Shown: positions 56,114-64,000 of the stretch, one piece after another
Position numbering within the stretch: the first letter of the stretch is position 1
Layout of the letters: every line of letters begins with the position of its first letter
The notes under the pieces: generated by a model
What the model was told of the DNA's origin: nothing
The model's database searches: none
What the model saw: only the letters and a program-made list of their open reading frames with translations
Made by a program: the position numbers and the translations under genes
Assembly: GCF_019236175.1 (NCBI RefSeq)
Contig: NZ_JAFAJM010000002.1
Location: 1-64,000 of the forward strand
DNA from: Chryseobacterium sp.
Lineage (GTDB): Bacteria > Bacteroidota > Bacteroidia > Flavobacteriales > Weeksellaceae
Reading direction: 5' to 3'
Length of the DNA stretch: 64,000 nucleotides

Positions 56114-57688
56114 TTAATTGTTAATAATGCCAAAAGGCTTCCATGTATTTTGTCCGTCTGTTGTATTGACCCATCCGATCGGTGCATCAACAGAAGGGCT
56201 TGTATTTAAAATAATGTCACCTCTTTTCCATTCAGAAGAAGAAGCGGAAGGATAATGATCAGCGTAGGTTATCCTTACTTTTCCTAGATGAAGACTGTCA
56301 TTTAAGTTTTGATAATATACTGTTCCCAGGTTATCATTGGTAATACAGTTACCGATGATATTCGGATTGATTTCTGATAAACATTTATTGTGGGTAATAG
56401 TGGTCTTTAATCCGGATTTCGCTCTGATATCATATACCTTAAAATTTTTAACAGAATTTCCTCTTACATCATCATAAAGGGAGCCTTCTCCGACAATATT
56501 AATACCGATAGAAATATTGTCTGGCTGGGCATGATCGTAAATTAATATATCGTTATCAATAATCTTATTTCCTCGGATAGGGGCTGTGTTCGGATCATTA
56601 TTGGCTAAATAGACTCCGTATCCGGGATGAGAAAGAGCAATATAATTACTATTGATATTCCAATTATAACTCTTTTCTGCAATCACAATTCCAATATGTC
56701 TGCAGAAATCAATCATACTGTTAAGCACATTGACATGGGATGTCTTTTCAGCATAAATACCCTGATAAACATTAAAAATGAGAGTGTCAATAATTCTCCA
56801 GCCTTCCTGAGTGGTATCTCCATCAAATAAAATCCCCTTACTTCCCGGTATATCGATAAGCTCTTTTTCTCCTGTTATTGGATTTTCGATAATGATATCT
56901 ATTGAAATTGTAGTATTATTAGAGATTTCATTGTTCACAGAATTTTCTTTCACGTGAATTCCTACCTGGCAATTACCTATTTTTACCGTCTGTATTTGTG
57001 AAGACCAGAGAGCAATTACTTCCAGCCCTGTCTGATAACCATTAATGGTGAGATCTTTTAAAATAATATCATAAGCATGAACATCCGAAGTTCCGTTTAC
57101 TTTAATTCCGGTAAAATTATTAGGGGTGGTGGTGTAAAGGGTCGTATTATAAATGCCAAATCCTTCTAAAACAGTACCTGATGCATTGATGGTGACCTCA
57201 TTACCATTAACGAGTGTTTTATAGGCATTAATGACGATACCATGATTGTTATTTGTTATTAGAAAAGGAGGGTAACCGTCTTTTCGTTTGGTAGAAGAAC
57301 CTGTAATTTTAATTGTTTTATTAATCTGTAATGGCTGATAAAGCATATATCTTCTATTGTCCAGTTCCAGAACCTGTCCTGCTTCCATTTCGTCAATCAG
57401 TCTTTGGATTTCACCGGAATCATCAGTGAGACCATCTCCATAAACGTCTGCGATTTTTATTGAAATACTGTTACTAACCACTCTTCGATAATATGAAGTC
57501 GTGGAATTGTTATTTATTTTAATTCTATAAAGGTATTTGCCATTCTCCGGAACAGGTGTATTCTGTTTTCTAAAATTGACAGTTTCACCACTGAAGGAAT
57601 CAATCAGGCTTACCATTTCAAGATCTAAAATAGGATCTGAAGATGAAAAAAAAGAATCAATAGTCATCAGATTTAAATTGTTTGTCAT
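56114..57688 (-). CDS. Beta-helix protein C (tail-spike/pectate-lyase-3-like)
   Basis: A 524-residue protein without signal peptide, a close paralogue of A: the same cap, GDGLTDDSGEIQRLIDEM, shared rungs (GTVLEGFGIYN, WSSQIQTVKIGNC, SHVNVLNSMIDFCRHIGIVI) and the same C-terminal end ending TWKPFGIINN. Compared with A it has a short insertion near residue 155 (KTLVNGNEVTINAS) and another near 260. Recent duplication followed by divergence in exposed loops is likely. Confidence 0.8.
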   Translation of the reverse strand: MTNNLNLMTIDSFFSSSDPILDLEMVSLIDSFSGETVNFRKQNTPVPENGKYLYRIKINNNSTTSYYRRVVSNSISIKIADVYGDGLTDDSGEIQRLIDEMEAGQVLELDNRRYMLYQPLQINKTIKITGSSTKRKDGYPPFLITNNNHGIVINAYKTLVNGNEVTINASGTVLEGFGIYNTTLYTTTPNNFTGIKVNGTSDVHAYDIILKDLTINGYQTGLEVIALWSSQIQTVKIGNCQVGIHVKENSVNNEISNNTTISIDIIIENPITGEKELIDIPGSKGILFDGDTTQEGWRIIDTLIFNVYQGIYAEKTSHVNVLNSMIDFCRHIGIVIAEKSYNWNINSNYIALSHPGYGVYLANNDPNTAPIRGNKIIDNDILIYDHAQPDNISIGINIVGEGSLYDDVRGNSVKNFKVYDIRAKSGLKTTITHNKCLSEINPNIIGNCITNDNLGTVYYQNLNDSLHLGKVRITYADHYPSASSSEWKRGDIILNTSPSVDAPIGWVNTTDGQNTWKPFGIINN

Positions 57689-57748
57689 TTCTTGCTTTTT
57701 AAAGGTTAATAAATAATCACAGATAATCCTGTAGAATGATCATGAAAA

Positions 57749-57783
57749 CAAAGATAAAATCGGGTGACGTCAGAACCTGACGC
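57749..57783 (-). promoter_or_regulatory. Shared promoter/operator leader, copy C
   Basis: CAAAGATA (57749-57756; minus -7 TATCTTTG) and TGACGTCAGAACCTGACGC (57765-57783), identical to copy B. It lies in the divergent region with typA but does not reach its -7 element (57885). Confidence 0.75.
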
Positions 57784-57884
57784 AACAAGTTTTTTAAAGA
57801 AGATAAAAGTAGATTTATCTAATTTTCTCATTATGAAATTGTTAAATATTGCATAAACTTTTTAATTAATTAATTTAAAATCAC

Positions 57885-57892
57885 TATTTTTG
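57885..57892 (+). promoter_or_regulatory. -7 element (TATTTTTG) for typA
   Basis: An exact match 19 bp before ATG 57911; the leader would be about 12 nt. Confidence 0.65.
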
Positions 57893-57910
57893 CACCCGTA
57901 AAAATCCTAT

Positions 57911-59716
57911 ATGCAAAACATTAGAAATATTGCGATTATCGCACACGTTGACCACGGGAAGACGACTTTGGTTGACAAAATCATTCACGCTACCAATATT
58001 TTCAGAGAAAATCAGGAGAGTGGAGAATTAATTATGGATAACAATGATCTTGAAAGAGAAAGAGGGATCACCATCTTATCCAAGAATATTTCTGTTACTT
58101 ATAAAGACACAAAAATTAACGTAATTGATACTCCTGGTCACGCGGATTTCGGTGGGGAAGTAGAAAGAGTATTAAAAATGGCTGACGGAGTTATTTTGTT
58201 AGTGGATGCGTTCGAAGGACCAATGCCACAGACAAGATTCGTACTTCAGAAAGCTTTGGAATTAGGTTTAAGACCATTAGTGGTTATCAATAAAGTAGAT
58301 AAACCAAACTGTCGTCCGGACGAAGTTCACGATCAGGTATTTGATTTATTCTTCAACCTTGAGGCTACTGAAGAACAGTTGGATTTCCCAACATTCTACG
58401 GTTCATCTAAACAAGGTTGGTTCAACACTTCATTAGAACAAACGGAAGATATTTTACCATTATTAGACGGGATTTTACAATATGTACCTGCTCCAAGTGT
58501 AACTGAAGGAAATCTTCAGATGCAGATTACTTCTCTTGATTATTCTTCTTTCTTAGGAAGAATTGCTATCGGAAAAGTAACAAGAGGAGAAATCAAAGAA
58601 TCTCAGTGGATTGGTCTTGCTCAGGCAGATGGTAAAATTGTAAAAGGAAAAGTAAAGGAACTTTACGTTTTCGAAGGATTAGGAAAGAAAAAAGTAACTG
58701 AAGTTCAGGCTGGAGATATCTGTGCTGTAGTAGGTTTTGATTCATTCCAGATCGGTGATTCATTCGTAGATCTTGAAAACCCTGAACCATTGGAAAGAAC
58801 GGCTATTGATGAGCCTACATTGAATATGACGTTCTCTATTAACAATTCACCTTTCTTCGGTAAAGACGGTAAATATGTTACTTCTAACCACCTGAAAGAA
58901 AGATTAACAAAAGAATTAGAGAAAAACTTAGCATTAAGAGTTCAGCAGACTGATGATGCCAATACTTTCCTTGTATTCGGTAGAGGTATTCTTCACTTAT
59001 CTGTTTTGATTGAAACAATGAGAAGAGAAGGATACGAAATGACAATTGGCCAGCCACAGGTTATCCTGAGAGAGATTGACGGAGTAAGCTGTGAGCCTTA
59101 TGAATCTTTAGTAGTTGACGTTCCTGAAGAATATGCTTCAAGAGTAATCGATTTAGCAACTCAGAGAAAAGGTGACCTTCACATTATGGAAACTAAAGGT
59201 GAAATGCAGCATATGGAATTCGAAATCCCTTCAAGAGGTTTAATCGGATTACGTTCTCAAATGTTAACGGCAACCGCGGGAGAAGCTATTATGGCACACC
59301 GTTTCACAGAATATAAGCCTTTCAAAGGTGCTATTCCTGGAAGAAATAACGGTGTATTGATCAGCAAGACTACAGGACCTGCTACGGAATATTCTATCGC
59401 TAAATTACAGGACAGAGGTAAATTCTTCGTTGATCCGGGTGAAGAAATCTATACAGGAATGATCATCGGTGAGCAAAATAAACCGGGAGATTTAGTAGTA
59501 AACATCGTGGAAGCAAAACAGTTGAACAACATGAGAGCTTCCGGAAAAGATAAAGATACCGGTGTTGCTCCGAAAATCTTATTCTCACTTGAAGAATGTA
59601 TGGAATACATTCAGGGTGATGAAGCGATTGAGGTGACTCCAAACTTCATCCGTATGAGAAAGAAAATCCTTTCTGAAGAAGAAAGAAAAAGAGTGGAAAG
59701 ATCAGCGAAAGCTTAA
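57911..59716 (+). CDS. typA: Translational GTPase TypA/BipA
   Basis: A 601-residue ribosome-associated GTPase. G1 is AHVDHGKTTLVDKI, G3 is DTPGHADFGGEV, G4 is NKVDKP. The EF-G-like domains III and V and the TypA-specific C-terminal domain (GEAIMAHRFTEYKPFKGAIP onward) follow. It helps assembly of the large subunit, mainly under stress or cold. Normal length. Codon use is biased toward frequent codons, indicating high expression. Confidence 0.97.
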   Translation: MQNIRNIAIIAHVDHGKTTLVDKIIHATNIFRENQESGELIMDNNDLERERGITILSKNISVTYKDTKINVIDTPGHADFGGEVERVLKMADGVILLVDAFEGPMPQTRFVLQKALELGLRPLVVINKVDKPNCRPDEVHDQVFDLFFNLEATEEQLDFPTFYGSSKQGWFNTSLEQTEDILPLLDGILQYVPAPSVTEGNLQMQITSLDYSSFLGRIAIGKVTRGEIKESQWIGLAQADGKIVKGKVKELYVFEGLGKKKVTEVQAGDICAVVGFDSFQIGDSFVDLENPEPLERTAIDEPTLNMTFSINNSPFFGKDGKYVTSNHLKERLTKELEKNLALRVQQTDDANTFLVFGRGILHLSVLIETMRREGYEMTIGQPQVILREIDGVSCEPYESLVVDVPEEYASRVIDLATQRKGDLHIMETKGEMQHMEFEIPSRGLIGLRSQMLTATAGEAIMAHRFTEYKPFKGAIPGRNNGVLISKTTGPATEYSIAKLQDRGKFFVDPGEEIYTGMIIGEQNKPGDLVVNIVEAKQLNNMRASGKDKDTGVAPKILFSLEECMEYIQGDEAIEVTPNFIRMRKKILSEEERKRVERSAKA

Positions 59717-59737
59717 TCAACTCTAATATATAAAATC

Positions 59738-59764
59738 AAAGCCTCGATTTTCGAGGCTTTTTTT
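59738..59764 (+). terminator. Terminator of typA
   Basis: AAAGCCTCGA (59738-59747) pairs with TCGAGGCTTT (59751-59760), followed by Ts. Confidence 0.88.
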
Positions 59765-59833
59765 CTACAACAATACTCTAAAATGCTTATTTTGGCATAA
59801 TAATCTCTAAGAAATAAAAAATAAATTTTAAAG

Positions 59834-59841
59834 TAGTTTTG
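59834..59841 (+). promoter_or_regulatory. -7 element (TAGTTTTG) for the GH10-like gene
   Basis: An exact TAnnTTTG match that overlaps the GTG of a longer frame (59841). Transcription would begin near 59848, so ATG 59853 is the likely start. Confidence 0.65.
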
Positions 59842-59852
59842 TGACTATGAGA

Positions 59853-61460
59853 ATGAATCAATTAAAACTTATCGTTTTATTAGGAGTTTTTGCATCGTAC
59901 AGTACATCATGTTCCGTTCAGAATAGTGCAGCAACCAAGACTCCGCCCGTTAAAAACGCTACAAAACCCAACAATAATACCACTCCGCCAAAACCTCCGG
60001 TAGCTGGAATAAAACCAGTAACAGAAACTGCTACAGACGATGTTTTCAGAACCACACTTCCTGAAATCAAAAGAGAATTCAGGGGAGCTTGGATTGCGAG
60101 TGTTGCCAATATCAACTGGCCTTCAAGAAATGATCTTAGTGTAGAACAACAAAAAGCAGAAGCAATTGCCATGTTGGATATGTTGAAAAACAACAATTTC
60201 AATGCTGCTATTTTCCAGATCAGACCTTCAGCAGATGCTTTGTATACCAGTAATATTGAACCATGGTCTTACTTTTTGACCGGGGAAACAGGCACAGCCC
60301 CTTATCCCAACTATGATCCGCTTCAGTTTTGGATTGAAGAAGCCCATAAAAGAGGCCTTGAACTGCATGTCTGGTTAAATCCTTACCGTGCACACCATAC
60401 CAACGGAGGTTCTGTAAATAAACTTTCCATGGCCAATAAACTGTCTGATATCGTTGTAAGATTAAAAAATGGAATGTATTGGTTTGATCCTGCAAATCCA
60501 AAAACACAAGGACATGTTTCCAATGTTGTAAAAGATATAGTACAGCGATATGATATTGATGCGGTTCATTTTGATGATTATTTTTATCCTTATGCCACTT
60601 ACAATAAAGGAGCTGATTTTCCTGACAATGCAACATGGAATGCCTATGTGAGCAGTGGAGGTACGCTCTCCAGAGCAGACTGGAGAAGAGACAATGTGAA
60701 TAAATTTGTGGAAAGGATCTATAAAGAAATTCATGCAGAAAAAAGCTATGTAAGATTCGGAATCAGCCCGTTCGGAATCTGGAAACCGGGATATCCGGCA
60801 GGAGTTGTAGGTTCCTCACAATATGATGAACTCTATGCTGATGCTAAATTATGGTTGAATAAAGGATGGGTGGATTATTTCTCCCCTCAGTTATACTGGC
60901 CTATCAATTCAAAGGGACAAAGCTTTGAAGCATTACTAAGCTGGTGGCAGTCTGAAAATACAATGAACCGTCACTTATGGCCGGGGCTGAATACCGTAGA
61001 AATTAAAGCAGCGGACCGCCCGACAGAGATTAAAAACCAAATTGAAATTTCAAGAAATATCCTGAAAAATGATGCCGGAGAAATTCACTGGAGTATTGCC
61101 GGATTGACGAAAAATTCAAATATGCTTCCTGTTCTGAAAAACGGACCCTACAGCGAAAAAGCATTAATTCCGAAAACACCGTGGATCAAAGCAACACCTG
61201 TTCAGACTCCTACATTGTTTGTTACTGATAACGGAAGTTTTGCGCAGACGAGCTGGAGCTCAAAAAATCTGAGCGGTGTTTTCCAATGGGTACTTTTCAA
61301 ACAGTATAACGGAGTATGGGAAACGGAAATTTTAACACTAGACACACTTTCAAAAGATATTCCTAAGTTTAAAGACGGTAAAAAACTAAATGCAGTGGCA
61401 ATCAAAGCAATTGACAGACTGGGCAATGAAAGTGATTATATGGCGAGAAGAATTAAATAA
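59853..61460 (+). CDS. GH10-like (DUF187) glycoside hydrolase family lipoprotein
   Basis: About 535 residues. Signal with lipobox ending SYSTSC, then a Thr/Pro/Asn-rich linker (about 20-60). The TIM-barrel domain (about 70-430) has EFRGAWIASVANINWPSRND, FNAAIFQIRPSADALYTS, LELHVWLNPYRAHHTNGG and VHFDDYFYPY. This is the DUF187/GHL10 signature of putative surface glycoside hydrolases acting on cell-wall or host glycans; the catalytic acid may be Asp in HFDDYF. A C-terminal beta-sandwich of about 90 residues follows. Confidence 0.88.
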   Translation: MNQLKLIVLLGVFASYSTSCSVQNSAATKTPPVKNATKPNNNTTPPKPPVAGIKPVTETATDDVFRTTLPEIKREFRGAWIASVANINWPSRNDLSVEQQKAEAIAMLDMLKNNNFNAAIFQIRPSADALYTSNIEPWSYFLTGETGTAPYPNYDPLQFWIEEAHKRGLELHVWLNPYRAHHTNGGSVNKLSMANKLSDIVVRLKNGMYWFDPANPKTQGHVSNVVKDIVQRYDIDAVHFDDYFYPYATYNKGADFPDNATWNAYVSSGGTLSRADWRRDNVNKFVERIYKEIHAEKSYVRFGISPFGIWKPGYPAGVVGSSQYDELYADAKLWLNKGWVDYFSPQLYWPINSKGQSFEALLSWWQSENTMNRHLWPGLNTVEIKAADRPTEIKNQIEISRNILKNDAGEIHWSIAGLTKNSNMLPVLKNGPYSEKALIPKTPWIKATPVQTPTLFVTDNGSFAQTSWSSKNLSGVFQWVLFKQYNGVWETEILTLDTLSKDIPKFKDGKKLNAVAIKAIDRLGNESDYMARRIK

Positions 61461-61742
61461 TTTCGTTGCCAGACACCAAAAAAACAAAATCTGCTGTAAC
61501 AGACGATAACTGCGAATGCATAAATAGAATAATTCGTGCATTCGTGGTTAAAATAACTACATCCATAAATAAATCCGGTTCTGAAAAGATCCGGATTTAT
61601 TTTAGAATAACTATAAATTATCAACGTATATTCCTGGTAATTAGTTCGTTGCGTTAGGTTTTGAGTTCTTGTTAAGCGCCTCTGAAGTCTTAGCGGAATC
61701 ATTTTTGCATGATGAGTCTCATAATCACCAAAATATAACATT
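61461..61742 (+). other. 282-bp intergenic region before the ferritin gene
   Basis: Holds the terminator at 61567 and a dyad GAATGCATAAAT / ATTCGTGCATTC near 61513-61548 of the kind seen as dispersed repeats in Flavobacteriia. No exact -7 element for ferritin was found (CATTTTTG near 61705 is one base off). No ORF of merit. Confidence 0.4.
61567..61602 (+). terminator. Terminator after the GH10-like gene
   Basis: AAATAAATCCGG (61567-61578) pairs with CCGGATTTATTT (61591-61602), a 12-bp stem, about 106 bp past the stop. Confidence 0.75.
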
Positions 61743-62294
61743 ATGAATACTAACAGACTTTCCGCAAAAGTGGAAAAAGCACTTAGTGACCAGATGAACA
61801 AGGAAATTCATGCATCACACGTTTTTTTATCTTATGGAATTTGGGCAGATGATAAAGGCTATCAGGGAATTGCCAACTTTCTTTACAGACATGCTCAGGA
61901 AGAAAGAAACCATTCGATTAAATTCATGGAATATATTTTAAACAGAGGCGGAAAACCTAAAGTGACTGCCATTCCGGCTCCTCCTGCAGATCCAAAATCA
62001 CTCACAGCCTGTTTTGACGGAGTGTTTAAACATGAAGTGGATAATACAACCGCTATTTACAAAATTGTAGACCTTTCCATGGAAGAAAAAGACTGGGCAA
62101 CATGGAATTTTATGCAGTGGTTTGTACAGGAGCAAATAGAGGAAGAAACATTGGCGCAGAATTTAATTGATAAATTAAAAATTGCCGGTGGTGACCGTGC
62201 TACAGATGAATCTTTATTTACTTTAGATAAAACTTTACAGGAAACACCGAACGATGTGCCGTTGGCACAGAATGCTACAGGAGATAATCCGTAA
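61743..62294 (+). CDS. ftnA: Ferritin (non-heme, FtnA-type)
   Basis: A 183-residue iron-storage protein. Helix A KALSDQMNKEIHASHVFLSY (Glu ligand), ExxH in AQEERNHSIKFMEYI and the third-helix Glu region FVQEQIEEETLAQNLID form the ferroxidase centre. It assembles into a 24-mer. An extra 20-residue polar tail (NDVPLAQNATGDNP) is present. Single gene. Confidence 0.95.
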   Translation: MNTNRLSAKVEKALSDQMNKEIHASHVFLSYGIWADDKGYQGIANFLYRHAQEERNHSIKFMEYILNRGGKPKVTAIPAPPADPKSLTACFDGVFKHEVDNTTAIYKIVDLSMEEKDWATWNFMQWFVQEQIEEETLAQNLIDKLKIAGGDRATDESLFTLDKTLQETPNDVPLAQNATGDNP

Positions 62295-62322
62295 GCAGTA
62301 GCGGTACCGTTAATCCGATTTT

Positions 62323-62353
62323 AAAATCTGCCGGAATACTGGCGGATTTTTTT
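62323..62353 (+). terminator. Terminator of ferritin gene
   Basis: AAAATCTGCC (62323-62332) pairs with GGCGGATTTT (62341-62350), one G-U pair, followed by Ts. Confidence 0.75.
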
Positions 62354-62378
62354 ATTATGAAACTCTCTCAAAAATCAC

Positions 62379-62386
62379 TATCTTTG
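62379..62386 (+). promoter_or_regulatory. -7 element (TATCTTTG) for ychF
   Basis: An exact TAnnTTTG match 89 bp before ATG 62476; gives an 80-nt leader that contains the inverted repeat at 62401-62438. Confidence 0.6.
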
Positions 62387-62400
62387 CACACTCGTAATTC

Positions 62401-62438
62401 AAGGTTTCAGGTTCAATAGTTAAAGTTGCAGAAACCTT
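62401..62438 (+). repeat. Inverted repeat in the ychF leader
   Basis: AAGGTTTC (62401-62408) pairs with GAAACCTT (62431-62438) across a 22-nt loop. The following ACCTTAAACCTTAAACTTTG is a short ACCTTAAA repeat. Such leader repeats could fold in the mRNA, but no riboswitch family is recognised. Confidence 0.5.
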
Positions 62439-62475
62439 GAGCTACCCTTAAACCTTAAACTTTGAATTTTACAAT

Positions 62476-63567
62476 ATGAAATGTGGAATCGTAGGCCTGC
62501 CGAATGTAGGTAAATCAACTCTTTTTAACTGTTTGAGTAATGCAAAAGCTCAGTCAGCCAATTATCCTTTCTGTACGATTGAACCGAACCTTGGAACGGT
62601 TTCTGTACCGGATCAAAGATTGTTTGAACTGGAAAAAATTGTGAAACCAGAGAGAGTATTGCCAGCTGTAGTTGAAATCGTTGATATTGCAGGTCTTGTA
62701 AAAGGAGCCAGTAAGGGAGAAGGGTTAGGGAATCAGTTCCTGGCTAATATCCGTGAGTGTGAAGCGATTATCCACGTTTTAAGATGTTTTGATAACGGAA
62801 ATATTGTTCACGTTGAAGGTTCCGTAGATCCGTTAAGAGATAAGGAAATTATTGATATCGAATTACAGCTGAAAGATCTTGAAACGGTTGGAAAAGCAGT
62901 AGAAAAAGCTAAAAAATTCATTAAGTCCGGAAAGAAGGAAGATATTCTTACTTATGAAACGCTTCAAAACTTACAGAAATTTCTTGAGGATGGAAAGAAT
63001 GCAAGAGAATTTGCTGTAGATGATTTTGCAAAATCTATTATTGGAGAAGTTCAGCTTCTAACCAATAAGCCCGTACTGTACGTGTGTAATGTAGATGAAA
63101 ACTCTATCAAAAACGGAAATGACTGGATTGGTAAAATCGAAGATATGGCTAAAAATGAAGGAGCTGAAGTAGTTGTTTTAGCTGCTCAGATTGAAGCTGA
63201 TATCAATGAACTTGAAACTTTTGAAGAAAGAGAAATTTTCCTTGATGAGCTAGGCCTTACTGAGCCGGGAGTAAACCGTCTGATCAGAAAAGCCTACGAC
63301 TTATTAAAACTTCAAACGTATTTTACTGCAGGAGTAAAAGAAGTAAGAGCATGGACTATCGGACAGGGATGGACAGCTCCTCAGGCTGCAGGGGTGATTC
63401 ACACTGATTTTGAAAAAGGATTTATCCGTGCGGAAGTTATTAAGTATAATGATTATATCACTTACGGATCTGAAGTAAAAATAAAAGAAGCCGGAAAACT
63501 TTCTGTAGAAGGTAAAGAATATATCGTTCAGGATGGAGACATTATGCACTTCAGATTTAACGTGTAA
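62476..63567 (+). CDS. ychF: Redox-regulated ATPase YchF (Obg family)
   Basis: A 363-residue Obg-family P-loop ATPase. G1 is GLPNVGKSTLFNCLSN, the switch region is DIAGLVKGASKGEGLGNQFL, G4-like is NVDENS in place of NKxD, typical of YchF, which prefers ATP. The C-terminal TGS domain is VRAWTIGQGWTAPQAAGVIH and FEKGFIRAEVIKYNDYITYG. It binds ribosomes and proteasome-like partners. Normal length. Confidence 0.97.
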   Translation: MKCGIVGLPNVGKSTLFNCLSNAKAQSANYPFCTIEPNLGTVSVPDQRLFELEKIVKPERVLPAVVEIVDIAGLVKGASKGEGLGNQFLANIRECEAIIHVLRCFDNGNIVHVEGSVDPLRDKEIIDIELQLKDLETVGKAVEKAKKFIKSGKKEDILTYETLQNLQKFLEDGKNAREFAVDDFAKSIIGEVQLLTNKPVLYVCNVDENSIKNGNDWIGKIEDMAKNEGAEVVVLAAQIEADINELETFEEREIFLDELGLTEPGVNRLIRKAYDLLKLQTYFTAGVKEVRAWTIGQGWTAPQAAGVIHTDFEKGFIRAEVIKYNDYITYGSEVKIKEAGKLSVEGKEYIVQDGDIMHFRFNV

Positions 63568-63596
63568 AAAATAAAATATTAAAGTTAGTTTGTAAT

Positions 63597-63630
63597 AAAA
63601 AACGTTTCCATGTATTTGGGAGCGTTTTTT
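63597..63630 (+). terminator. Terminator of ychF
   Basis: AAAAAACG (63597-63604) pairs with CGTTTTTT (63623-63630), with a partial inner stem TTCC/GGGA. Confidence 0.75.
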
Positions 63631-63654
63631 GCATTCTTATGCCAAACTTGTATC

Positions 63655-64000
63655 ATGAGAATTTTATATTTTGCAGGCCTGTATTTATTTTTTTCCTGCT
63701 CATCACCGATCGAAAAAAAATGCTTTATGAATCGTGATGATCAGATATTCGGCGACTATAAAAAACAAAAGCCCTTTACCGTAGAGCAAATACTGGATGA
63801 AAAGCCGGGTTACCTTGAAATTGAAAATCTCAAAAAATATCGAAATTTCAAAAAAGACAGTGTAGAAGCGCATTTTTCTGATTCTAAGGAGCCAGAAAAT
63901 ATTGGGGCAAGGCAGGATCGGGAATTTAAAATGCTGCAGGATCAATTTTCAGATCAGTTTTTGTTTTATTCCCAACAGATGATCGGAAATATTCTTTATG
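63655..64000 (+). CDS. Lipoprotein, 3'-truncated by the window edge
   Basis: ATG 63655 opens a frame that runs off the window end, 115 codons visible. MRILYFAGLYLFFSC is a lipoprotein signal with lipobox Cys. The rest is Lys/Asp/Gln-rich and soluble (EQILDEKPGYLEIENLKKY, ARQDREFKMLQDQFSDQF). Not recognised. Close to ychF, but a terminator lies between them. Confidence 0.7.
   Translation, partial: MRILYFAGLYLFFSCSSPIEKKCFMNRDDQIFGDYKKQKPFTVEQILDEKPGYLEIENLKKYRNFKKDSVEAHFSDSKEPENIGARQDREFKMLQDQFSDQFLFYSQQMIGNILY

Noticed and set aside
52402..57688. Beta-helix cluster as a prophage
   Set aside because: No integrase, capsid, portal, terminase, tail-tube or lysis genes are nearby; flanking genes are chromosomal housekeeping genes.

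Overview
The window comes from a low-GC Bacteroidota genome, most likely a Flavobacteriia member close to Chryseobacterium. This rests on protein character (two-domain Usp, TypA, H1-like histone, SusC-style TonB receptor, Crp/Fnr paralogues) and on the repeated use of the Bacteroidota -7 promoter element TAnnTTTG, which lies a short way upstream of many genes and corrects several start codons. No tRNA, rRNA, CRISPR array, insertion sequence or intact prophage was seen.

Layout. 1-650: gene debris (tail of a cut-off gene, an antisense XRE fragment, a DUF4280/PAAR-like remnant with an in-frame stop). 685-8785: a Crp/Fnr regulator diverging from a six-gene signalling cluster (REC-PAS-kinase, CHASE3-HAMP-GAF hybrid kinase with three receivers, two lone receivers, CheR and CheB). 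8861-12408: photolyase, ferrochelatase, MarR-like regulator. 12513-14873: BamA/TamA-like barrel and a hypothetical. 15215-18861: oxidative pentose-phosphate operon gnd-zwf-pgl. 18951-20249: small ORF, exported RidA, J-domain/KTSC protein. 20250-21923: a 1.7-kb region without conventional genes, holding five copies of a promoter/18-bp palindrome unit pointing left, beside a TetR gene (21924). 22652-28435: leftward operon for a GMC-type dehydrogenase (small subunit, large subunit, VioB-type ferritin-like protein, unrecognised protein). 28893-32918: TonB receptor plus beta-helix lipoprotein. 33036-42672: redox, stress and regulatory genes (azoreductase/HxlR pair, Crp/Fnr, Usp, MarR, serine hydrolase, alpha/beta hydrolase, MFS, AraC, GNAT/MocR pair). 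42673-52361: metallopeptidase, H1-like protein, carboxypeptidase-regulatory-domain protein, M28 peptidase, HAD phosphatase, Tex, YceI lipoprotein, DUF1294. 52402-57688: three signal-less beta-helix proteins, each with a copy of the same promoter/operator leader. 57911-64000: TypA, GH10-like lipoprotein, ferritin, YchF and a cut-off lipoprotein.

The best candidate for something undescribed is the TetR-associated array (20682-21879). Each unit has AGACACTnnnnAGTGTCT placed where the -33 region should be, 7-8 nt from TATATTTG on the minus strand. Four of the five have an A8-9 tract further upstream. The units appear to drive short leftward transcripts. Two units share a conserved hairpin whose one stem substitution keeps pairing (G-U) only on the minus strand, and the last unit ends in a strong intrinsic terminator. 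This fits a family of TetR-controlled small RNAs or very small proteins. The second candidate is the beta-helix trio with a duplicated TGACGTCA-type operator, and the third is the GMC/VioB-like operon.

All family assignments come from reading motifs by eye. No database search was run, and domain boundaries are approximate.
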